Shown in pieces: positions 1-5,682 of a stretch of 5,682 bases of DNA. This DNA is from Tannerella sp. (lineage in GTDB: Bacteria > Bacteroidota > Bacteroidia > Bacteroidales > Tannerellaceae). The notes under the pieces are model-generated. The model was not told the DNA's origin, did not search any database, and worked only from the letters and a program-made list of their open reading frames with translations. A program made the translations under genes and the position numbers. Positions within the stretch are counted from its first letter, which is position 1; the number at the start of each line of letters is the position of its first letter. The stretch lies in NCBI GenBank assembly GCA_031268395.1, contig JAIRXI010000275.1:1-5682 (forward strand), read 5' to 3'.

Positions 1-579
1 TCACGATTCGGTATCTCGAGCGCCAAAGTCAGCCCGCTCCAGACGCTGGTGGCCCTGTATCAGGCAGCCCAGGTCAAGGCCGTACTTCCGAACTCGGGCA
101 AGGCCGACCGGCAGAGCAGGAACGATAAGGCCACGGCCGTCAGCAAGGCTACGCGCGACTTTGTGAACGCGAACCTGCGCTACAACGATACGGTGACGAA
201 CGATGACCGCATACAGCTCGGATTGACCGTACCCGACGATGAGCCTACGGAGGAGGGCGAAATCGAGACGATGCCCGTCGTCGATTTCATCGATACGACC
301 GTGATCAGGCGCGTCGTCCTGCACTTCAAGGACATGTTCGGCAAGTCCCGTGCGAAACCCTCCGGCGTGCACGGAGCGGAAATCAGATGGGCCATACTCG
401 CCGGGCCGCCGAAATCGATGGACGAACTGATCCATTCCGAGTTCAGCACCCGTTCGCACTGCGCGCTGACGTTCGACGAAGGCCAGCGTAGCCTGATCCT
501 GTTCGCCAGCCTGCGCTGGGAGAACAACCGCGGCCGGAAAGGCCCGTGGAGTGAAATCTATTCGGCCGTTATTCCGTAA
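1..579 (+). CDS. Conserved hypothetical protein, C-terminal part (5' end outside the window)
   Basis: The reading frame is open from the first base to a TAA at 577-579, giving 192 visible residues. A GTG at 49 could be read as a start, but the frame and its protein-like sequence continue upstream of it, so I treat the gene as cut by the window edge. The visible part has a helical, polar N-terminal stretch (residues about 10-60, ending FVNANLR at 54-60) and an acidic, Pro/Thr-containing linker (79-92). A C-terminal domain of roughly 95 residues follows, with HGAE at 124-127 and an aromatic block at 171-186 (LRWEN, then KGPWSEI). The protein ends SAVIP. From memory, similar uncharacterised proteins occur in Bacteroidota and other anaerobes with the same ending. 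The C-terminal domain looks beta-rich and may be fibronectin/Ig-like, which is inference. No catalytic motif is visible. Function is unknown, and nothing ties it to the downstream transporter pair. Confidence 0.85.
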   Translation, partial: SRFGISSAKVSPLQTLVALYQAAQVKAVLPNSGKADRQSRNDKATAVSKATRDFVNANLRYNDTVTNDDRIQLGLTVPDDEPTEEGEIETMPVVDFIDTTVIRRVVLHFKDMFGKSRAKPSGVHGAEIRWAILAGPPKSMDELIHSEFSTRSHCALTFDEGQRSLILFASLRWENNRGRKGPWSEIYSAVIP

Positions 580-608
580 ATCAACGGATAATGGTCAATG
601 ATTAATGT

Positions 609-634
609 AGGGGCGCACCTGCGTGTGCGCCCCT
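609..634 (+). repeat. Left REP-type hairpin
   Basis: A perfect 10-base-pair stem pairs AGGGGCGCAC (609-618) with GTGCGCCCCT (625-634) around the 6-base loop CTGCGT (619-624). GTAG at 607-610 marks the 5' foot. The stem is GC-rich and would be very stable in RNA. It begins 29 bases after the stop codon of the upstream gene, so it could protect that transcript's 3' end. No T-run follows it, so a role as an intrinsic terminator is not supported. Confidence 0.8.
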
Positions 635-654
635 TAATAACGATTATCGAGGTA

Positions 655-680
655 ACGGGCGCATACGCAGGTGCGCCCCT
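655..680 (-). repeat. Right REP-type hairpin (inverted copy)
   Basis: This is the inverted partner of the left hairpin and has diverged slightly. GGGCGCAT (657-664) pairs with GTGCGCCC (671-678) around the loop ACGCAG. One T-G wobble closes the loop, and a C-C mismatch at 656/679 precedes an outer A-T pair at 655/680. On the - strand it is preceded by GTAG (679-682). The two differences from the left arm lie towards the centre of the element, while the outer 20 bases are identical. Confidence 0.75.
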
Positions 681-684
681 ACAT

Positions 685-716
685 AAAAAATTTTAATTTT
701 TAATTATCAATTATTT
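685..716 (+). promoter_or_regulatory. AT-only leader of the SusC-like gene, no Shine-Dalgarno
   Basis: All but one of the 32 bases between the palindrome and the ATG at 717 are A or T. They include two small palindromes, 686-701 (AAAAATT/AATTTTT around TT) and 701-713 (TAATT/AATTA around ATC). There is no purine-rich Shine-Dalgarno sequence, which is usual in Bacteroidota, where AT-rich leaders support translation initiation. I found no TTTG anywhere in 580-716, so neither half of the standard Bacteroidota promoter (TTTG near -33, TAnnTTTG near -7) can be assigned. The promoter position remains unknown. Confidence 0.4.
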
Positions 717-3700
717 ATGAAAAAGAGAAATGAATTGAATTGGAAGCCGTTCCATACCATGCGGAAAGGTATGATGTGGGCGGTTGTGTTGACCGGCTTG
801 CTGTTTTGCGCTGCGGCGCAGGGCGTGCATGCCCAGACCGGAGGGAATTTCGTCGTGACCGGTGCGGTCGTCGACGGTTCCGGAGAGCCGCTTGCCGGCG
901 TGAATGTCGTACAGAAGAATGCGCCCGGAAACGGAACGGTAACGAACGCCGACGGGAAATATTTCCTGTCGGTGACGCGTTCCGGCGTCACGCTGACGTT
1001 TTCGTACATCGGATTTGTTTCGCAGGACGCCGCCGTCTCCGGCAACGTCCTGAACGTGACGATGAAGGAAGACCTGCAGGCGCTGGACGAAGTAGTCGTC
1101 GTGGGCTACGGCACGCAGCGGAAAAGCACGCTGACGGGTTCGGTTTCGGCCATCAAGGCGGAGCAGATCACGGTTGCGCCGGTAGGCAACGTGACGAACG
1201 CGCTTACCGGGAAACTTCCCGGCCTGATAACCGTACAGTCGTCGGGGATGCCTGGTTCCGACAATGCAAGCGTGAACATTCGCGGATTCGGCAGTCCGCT
1301 GGTAATCGTGGATGGAGTTGAGGCTCTTTTAACGAACATTGATCCCAGTCAGATAGAAACGATCTCCATTCTCAAGGATGGCGCGGCGTCCATTTACGGT
1401 GCACGGGCAGGCAACGGGGTACTGCTGGTAACCACCAAACGGGGTGTTACGAGCAAACCTACCATTACACTCAATACGTCCTATACCATGCAGGGCGTCA
1501 CGAGCATGGCGAGGACTGCGAGTTCGGGACAGTTGGCGCAACTTCAGCGGGAGGCGCACCTGAACGCCGGACAGCCTGAAGAATCGGCGCCGTTTACGGC
1601 CGAGGACGTGGAAAAATATTTTGCAGGGAACGATCCGGCCTACCCTTCGTCCGACTGGTACGATTTTGTATTCAGGGACTGGGCGCCGCAGCAGAATCAC
1701 AATGTATCCATCCGCGGCGGGAACGAAAAACTGAAATACCTCGGTTTTTTCGGTTATCAGAATCAGGGCACTATGGTCAAAAAGAACGCGGGAAACTACT
1801 CTCGCTATAACGTGCAGTCCAATATTGATGCGAAGATTACTTCAAGGCTTTCCCTGTCCGTTGATATCTTTGCAGCATACGAGGACAGCAAATTTGCCCG
1901 GCGAGTGCCCAGCGGATACTATTGGCAGGATTTGTATTCGACCCGCCCCTGGTATCCGACCACGCTCCCCGATCCGACCAAACTGGCGGCAGGAGGAATC
2001 GACATGGGAAGTGTCGCCATAACTTCCAACATGGATATCGACGGATATAATCATAAAAAAGTAAGGGATTTGCACGGAAGAATCTCCCTGTCCTACGACG
2101 TCCCCTACATTGAGGGACTGACGGCCAAAGCCTTTGTCAATTACGAGGACTGGCAAACATATACCAAGGATTTCATGAGGCCTTTCCAATGGTACACCTA
2201 TAATAACGAAGCGGATGTTTATACGCTGGCGGGAACTTACAGATCGGCGGCCGAAGCCAGCGAAAGAATTGACTTCCGAAGACAACTGACCCAGCAATAT
2301 TCGCTGAATTATGACCATACGTTCAATAACACACATCATGTTACGGCGCTGGCCATGATTGAAAGCCTGGATTATGCGGACAATTACTTTACGGCGGCGC
2401 GACGGGAGTTCCTGACACCTGCCATCGAACAACTGTTTGCCGGTTCGGCCGGCACTCAGACCAACAACGGTTCCGCAAACGAAGCGGGACGGGCGAGTGT
2501 GATAGGGCGCGTCAACTACGATTACATGGAGCGCTATTTGCTGGAAGCCATTTTGCGGGCGGATGCCTCGGCCAAGTTCCCCGAAGACAAGAGATGGGGT
2601 TATTTTCCGGGCGTTTCGCTCGGCTGGGTGATTTCACGGGAAGGGTTCATGCGAAACCTGAATGCGGTCGAGTTCCTGAAACTGCGGGCAAGCTACGGTT
2701 CTTCGGGCAATGACAACGTGGGAGATTTCAAGTATCTGACCGGTTTCAACATAAGCGGCCTCTACCAGTGGGGCGACCGTTTCGTCAGCGGCCTTAATTC
2801 CACAGGGATGGCAAACCCGCTGCTAACGTGGGAAAAGATGAGCGTATACAACGGCGGAGTGGATTTCTCGGCGCTGAACCGCACGATCTACGGTACGGTA
2901 GAGGCTTTCTACCGTACGCGCGAAGGGATTCCGGCTACGCGCAGCACCTCGCTGCCAAGCACATTCGGAGCCACGCTGCCTACGGAGAATATCAACAGCC
3001 TGAACGACCGCGGATTCGAACTGTCCCTGGGAACGGCAAAAAACAACAATGAGTTCATGTACGACATCAGCGCCAATATTTCCTGGTCGCGTACCAAATG
3101 GGATCATTATGAAGAACCGGAATATGACGACCCCGATCAGAAACGGATTAACGGGCACTCCGGTCAATGGGTGGATCGCGTCATGGGATATGTTTCCGAC
3201 GGATTGTTCACCAGTCAGGCCGAAATTGACGCCCTGCCATACGACTATGCCGAACTGGGAGGAGGAAAGGCGTCGCTTCGCCCGGGGGATGTGAAATACA
3301 AGGATATGAACGGCGACGGCGTACTCGACTGGAAGGACCAGCGGGAGGTAGGAAGCGGTATATTGGACAACAATTACAGGGATGCAGTAGGAAAAGGAAC
3401 CATGCCACACTGGTTTTACGGCCTGAACGGAGCCTTTTCCTGGCGGAACTTTGACTTGACTGTCATGTTTCAGGGCGCTTTCGGATATCACACTGCGATC
3501 GGAGGTTATTTTACCACCACGGATACGTATTACAAATTGCGGTGGACGGAAACGAACAACCACCGGGATGTGCTGATAGCGAGGCCGGGAGGCGCCGCTT
3601 CCAATTCCTGGAGATCGGATTACAACCTACGGTCGGCCGCCTATCTGCGACTGAAAAATGCGTCGCTGGGATATTCGCTGCCCAAGCCGTGGAGCGACAA

Positions 3701-3863
3701 GATCGGCATTGAACGGTTGCGTCTGTACGTCGCGTCTACCAATCTGTTTACTCTGAGCACACTGAGTGAGTATTATATTGACCCGGAAGCGCCAAGCAAC
3801 AATATAGGTAATTACTACCCGCAGCAGCGTACCATCAGCTTCGGATTGAATTTGAATTTTTAA
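717..3863 (+). CDS. SusC/RagA-family TonB-dependent outer-membrane transporter
   Basis: This 1048-residue protein is a full-length SusC-like receptor that should import an oligomeric nutrient across the outer membrane using TonB-ExbBD energy. A signal peptide covers about residues 1-39, with a long basic n-region, a hydrophobic core at 20-34 and likely cleavage at VHA|Q. ATG 717 is taken as the start; Met15 (759) is a possible alternative. A carboxypeptidase-regulatory-like domain spans about 46-118. The TonB-box-like DEVVVVGYG is at 124-132. The plug runs from about 137 to 243 and ends in the SusC signature (SILKD at 217-221, YGARAGNG at 227-234, TTKRG at 239-243). The rest is the 22-strand-type beta-barrel, ending in the aromatic C-terminus NLNF expected for BAM-dependent insertion. 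There is no N-terminal STN domain, so direct signalling to an anti-sigma factor is unlikely. The plug segment RGFGSPLVIVDG (189-200) looks shorter than in many relatives. An EF-hand-like DMNGDGVLDWKD lies at 863-874. The substrate is unknown. Confidence 0.97.
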   Translation: MKKRNELNWKPFHTMRKGMMWAVVLTGLLFCAAAQGVHAQTGGNFVVTGAVVDGSGEPLAGVNVVQKNAPGNGTVTNADGKYFLSVTRSGVTLTFSYIGFVSQDAAVSGNVLNVTMKEDLQALDEVVVVGYGTQRKSTLTGSVSAIKAEQITVAPVGNVTNALTGKLPGLITVQSSGMPGSDNASVNIRGFGSPLVIVDGVEALLTNIDPSQIETISILKDGAASIYGARAGNGVLLVTTKRGVTSKPTITLNTSYTMQGVTSMARTASSGQLAQLQREAHLNAGQPEESAPFTAEDVEKYFAGNDPAYPSSDWYDFVFRDWAPQQNHNVSIRGGNEKLKYLGFFGYQNQGTMVKKNAGNYSRYNVQSNIDAKITSRLSLSVDIFAAYEDSKFARRVPSGYYWQDLYSTRPWYPTTLPDPTKLAAGGIDMGSVAITSNMDIDGYNHKKVRDLHGRISLSYDVPYIEGLTAKAFVNYEDWQTYTKDFMRPFQWYTYNNEADVYTLAGTYRSAAEASERIDFRRQLTQQYSLNYDHTFNNTHHVTALAMIESLDYADNYFTAARREFLTPAIEQLFAGSAGTQTNNGSANEAGRASVIGRVNYDYMERYLLEAILRADASAKFPEDKRWGYFPGVSLGWVISREGFMRNLNAVEFLKLRASYGSSGNDNVGDFKYLTGFNISGLYQWGDRFVSGLNSTGMANPLLTWEKMSVYNGGVDFSALNRTIYGTVEAFYRTREGIPATRSTSLPSTFGATLPTENINSLNDRGFELSLGTAKNNNEFMYDISANISWSRTKWDHYEEPEYDDPDQKRINGHSGQWVDRVMGYVSDGLFTSQAEIDALPYDYAELGGGKASLRPGDVKYKDMNGDGVLDWKDQREVGSGILDNNYRDAVGKGTMPHWFYGLNGAFSWRNFDLTVMFQGAFGYHTAIGGYFTTTDTYYKLRWTETNNHRDVLIARPGGAASNSWRSDYNLRSAAYLRLKNASLGYSLPKPWSDKIGIERLRLYVASTNLFTLSTLSEYYIDPEAPSNNIGNYYPQQRTISFGLNLNF

Positions 3864-3887
3864 CAACAATAACAAGAATGATTTAAT
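3864..3887 (+). other. SusC-SusD intergenic spacer
   Basis: This 24-base A-rich spacer separates the SusC-like stop codon from the SusD-like ATG. It contains no hairpin, no promoter motif and no Shine-Dalgarno sequence. The short gap and shared strand indicate co-transcription, with the second gene translated from an A-rich leader. Confidence 0.7.
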
Positions 3888-5663
3888 ATGAAAAATAAAT
3901 TATTATATCTGATGTTTGCGGCAGTTTTGTTGAGTTTGACTCCTTCCTGCCTGAATGATGTACTGGACAAAAAAAACCTGAGCATTATTTCCGAAGATGT
4001 GGTATGGGACGACCCAAACCTGGTGGATTCGTATCTGGCTCATAAATATTCGAGGATGTCGATCTTTCAGTTCGAATGTCCCGGAAACATATCGGACTAC
4101 TGGTTTCAGCATTACAGTTTTATGATCGTTTCCATATTGTCCGACGAAGCGGGTAATGGGGTATGGTTTGGAGAATTTGCAGCGCCATTCAAGGCGGGAG
4201 GCCTGACTATTTCGGGAGGGTTGCTCGACTGGTGGAACACAGCGTATTCCATCATCCGGGAACTGAACATGCTGATTGAAAAATTGCCGGAGAGCGCCAA
4301 CGAGCCCGGCTTTATAGAAAGTCGTACGGCGGAAGCCCGTTTTCTGAGAGCATTCAATTATTTTGCGCTTGTGAAACGCTACGGAGGCGTTCCGCTGATC
4401 ACCCATACGATCGCACTGGACGCACCGGAGGAAGAATTGTATCCCGCGCGCAATTCCGAGAAGGAAATCTATGATTTCGTCATCGACGAAATGGATGCCA
4501 TCGAGGAAAGCCTGAAAGCAACGACCGAATTTGGACGCGCCACACAGGGCGCCGCACTGGCGCTGAAATGCCGCGCCGCGCTCTACGCCGGCAGCATTGC
4601 ACGCTACGGCACGGTACAGTTGAACGGTCTGCTGGGCATCCCGCAGGATCAGGCGGCTTCCTATTATCAGAAAAGCCTGGACGCCGCAAACAAAATCAAG
4701 ACCTGCGGTCACAGCCTGTACAACGGAGACGCCGACAGGGTGGAGAACTTTAAGAACGTCTTCCTGAAGGAACGCAACAGCGAAATCATTTTTGCCAAAC
4801 AGTATGATGTAACGCAGAATCCTTGGAAGTACGACTTCATGCTCTGTCCCAAACCTCACGGTTATGATGCGGGCATGGCCGGCGGTATTTACCTCGAAAT
4901 GGTTGAGGAGTTTGAATACACGGACGGCCGCCCCGGTACAATTGACCGTAATGCTCTTCAATCGAACCTGTGGAACATGGAGGAACTGTGGGAGGGCCGC
5001 GATCCCCGCTTTTTCGCTTCCGTCTGGACGAACGAAACGCCCTGGAAAGGCGGAAAGATCGATTCGCACCGCGGAATAATCGGAAGCGACGGCGTACTGT
5101 ACGAGAATCAGCAGGATGCATACGGAGGCATCCCGGCATGGGGAAATCAAAATCAGTACGGAGATTTCGGAACAGGTTTCGGCGTATTGAAGATGTTGGA
5201 TGAAACATCCAACGCGAACATCGACGAAAGAACCGGCACGGACTGCCCCGTGTTCCGCTACGGCGAAGTGTTGCTGAACCTGGCCGAAAGCGCCTTTGAA
5301 CTGGGACGGACGGACGAAGCGCTGGACGCCGTCAACCAAATCCGCGACAGGGCCGGCATTGCCCGCAAGACGTCCGTCGACATGGAGACGATCCGCCACG
5401 AACGGAAAGTGGAGCTTTTCTTCGAGGGACACCGCTACTGGGACCTGCGCCGCTGGCGCATGGCCGTGGACAAGCTGTCGAAACCGGGATCCGGCGTGCG
5501 CTTCATCCTGGATTATGATACGCGCAAGTATAAAATATCCGTGCTGAACGATTACGACGGCACCACGACGCCGCCCCGTTTCTACGAACAGCATTATTAT
5601 TTCCCCGTCACGCTGAGCCGTACAGGCCAAAACCCGAATCTGGTAGAGAATCCGGGATATTAA
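3888..5663 (+). CDS. SusD/RagB-family nutrient-binding outer-membrane lipoprotein
   Basis: This 591-residue, full-length SusD-like protein is the surface-exposed partner that caps the SusC-like barrel and captures its ligand. The N-terminus is a lipoprotein signal peptide: KNK, a hydrophobic core at about 5-17, then TPSC with the lipidated cysteine at 21. The Pro at -2 makes the lipobox non-canonical, but relaxed lipoboxes are common in Bacteroidota. Acidic residues D24 and D27 just after Cys21 fit a surface-export signal. The N-terminal SusD-like region has the typical AEARFLRAFNYFALVKRYGGVPL stretch (148-170), followed by TPR-like helices (about 190-275). The C-terminal RagB/SusD region carries FRYGEVLLNLAE (456-467), RHERKVELFFEGHRYWDLRRW (503-523) and the classic ending YYFPV...QNPNLVENPGY (570-591). 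Loops around 340-450, rich in Trp, Tyr and Gly, are candidate ligand-contacting surfaces, which is inference. The ligand cannot be named, because no enzymes accompany the pair in this window. Confidence 0.97.
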   Translation: MKNKLLYLMFAAVLLSLTPSCLNDVLDKKNLSIISEDVVWDDPNLVDSYLAHKYSRMSIFQFECPGNISDYWFQHYSFMIVSILSDEAGNGVWFGEFAAPFKAGGLTISGGLLDWWNTAYSIIRELNMLIEKLPESANEPGFIESRTAEARFLRAFNYFALVKRYGGVPLITHTIALDAPEEELYPARNSEKEIYDFVIDEMDAIEESLKATTEFGRATQGAALALKCRAALYAGSIARYGTVQLNGLLGIPQDQAASYYQKSLDAANKIKTCGHSLYNGDADRVENFKNVFLKERNSEIIFAKQYDVTQNPWKYDFMLCPKPHGYDAGMAGGIYLEMVEEFEYTDGRPGTIDRNALQSNLWNMEELWEGRDPRFFASVWTNETPWKGGKIDSHRGIIGSDGVLYENQQDAYGGIPAWGNQNQYGDFGTGFGVLKMLDETSNANIDERTGTDCPVFRYGEVLLNLAESAFELGRTDEALDAVNQIRDRAGIARKTSVDMETIRHERKVELFFEGHRYWDLRRWRMAVDKLSKPGSGVRFILDYDTRKYKISVLNDYDGTTTPPRFYEQHYYFPVTLSRTGQNPNLVENPGY

Positions 5664-5682
5664 CTCACGTACATTTCAATTG
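5664..5682. other. Start of downstream intergenic region
   Basis: Nineteen bases remain after the SusD-like stop codon. I see no start codon in a useful context, no hairpin and no T-run. Whether the operon continues with enzymes or binding proteins cannot be judged from this window. Confidence 0.6.

Larger units (their letters stand above)
605..684. repeat. REPIN-like nested inverted repeat (two REP-type hairpins head to head)
   Basis: Two 31-base arms, 605-635 and 654-684, are reverse complements of each other with only two mismatches. The outer 20 bases match perfectly, and an 18-base spacer (636-653) separates the arms. Each arm is itself a hairpin, so the element can fold either as one long cruciform or as two separate stem-loops. 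Each hairpin has a GTAG at its 5' foot: 607-610 on the + strand, and CTAC at 679-682 read on the - strand. A GTAG/GGAG tetranucleotide beside a GC-rich palindrome is the hallmark of REP elements mobilised by RAYT (IS200/IS605-type Y1) transposases, and an inverted pair is called a REPIN. No flanking target duplication is visible, as expected for that mechanism. No RAYT gene lies in the window. Membership of a dispersed family is inferred, since only one copy is present here. Confidence 0.78.

Noticed and set aside
49..51. GTG as the true start of the left-edge protein
   Set aside because: The same frame is open and protein-like all the way to base 1, and no leader or ribosome-binding context precedes the GTG. 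A gene cut by the window edge is the simpler reading.
1..459. An open frame on the - strand opposite the left-edge gene
   Set aside because: The + frame carries coherent conserved motifs and ends at a sensible stop. The antisense frame has no family features and reflects GC-rich codon structure.
605..684. CRISPR repeat or ordinary insertion-sequence ends
   Set aside because: The two units are inverted rather than direct, there is no spacer series, the 18-base centre cannot encode a transposase, and no target duplication is seen.
605..701. Intrinsic terminator formed by the palindrome
   Set aside because: The stem is strong, but the bases directly after it are an A-run and only then T-runs interrupted by AA, so a proper U-tract adjacent to the stem is lacking. 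Some 3'-end protection is still possible.
3303..3338. EF-hand or dockerin-like loop (DMNGDGVLDWKD) as evidence of a calcium-regulated or cellulosome-type module
   Set aside because: Similar NGDG loops are a routine feature of SusC-family barrels. There is a single loop and no paired dockerin repeat.
3878..3886. Two-codon ATG-ATT-TAA frame just before the SusD-like start
   Set aside because: It is too short to be a leader peptide with any supported role, and it occurs in A/T-rich spacer where such triplets arise by chance.
5195..5213. 8-base-pair hairpin with an AAA loop in the SusD-like gene (GTTGGATG/CATCCAAC)
   Set aside because: It is short, lies inside coding sequence and has no T-run or other context. 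It is probably coincidental.
3903..5630. A 575-codon open frame on the - strand opposite the SusD-like gene
   Set aside because: It lies wholly antisense to an unmistakable SusD-family protein. Its translation has no recognisable domain and shows the low-complexity look of a codon-bias shadow.

Overview
The window reads as chromosomal DNA from a member of the Bacteroidota, most likely a gut-type Bacteroidales. The evidence is an adjacent SusC-like/SusD-like outer-membrane pair, starts preceded by AT-rich leaders with no Shine-Dalgarno sequence, and a SusD lipoprotein signal peptide. The fairly GC-rich coding style (hand counts of about 42-65% in 120-base samples) would suit a Rikenellaceae/Alistipes-like genome, but that placement is inference only.

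Layout, all genes on the + strand. (1) 1-579 is the 3' end of a gene that begins outside the window. It encodes a conserved protein of unknown function with a C-terminal domain ending in a Trp-rich RWEN...KGPWSEI block. (2) 580-716 is a 137-base intergenic region. It holds a nested palindrome (605-684): two hairpins in head-to-head inverted orientation, each with a GTAG tetranucleotide at its foot. This matches the architecture of a REPIN (a REP doublet). An AT-only leader (685-716) follows. (3) 717-3863 is a full-length SusC/RagA-type TonB-dependent transporter. (4) 3888-5663 is its SusD/RagB-type surface lipoprotein partner, 24 bases downstream and almost certainly in the same operon. (5) 5664-5682 is a short tail with nothing recognisable.

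The SusC-like barrel and the SusD-like lid are expected to form an outer-membrane uptake complex for a glycan or other oligomer, energised by TonB-ExbBD. No enzyme, sensor or sigma/anti-sigma gene lies in the window, so the substrate cannot be deduced. The upstream conserved gene looks unrelated and is separated from the pair by the palindrome.

I see no clear novel multi-gene system. The two most distinctive items are the REPIN-like element, placed where the susC-like promoter should be, and the uncharacterised protein family at the left edge.
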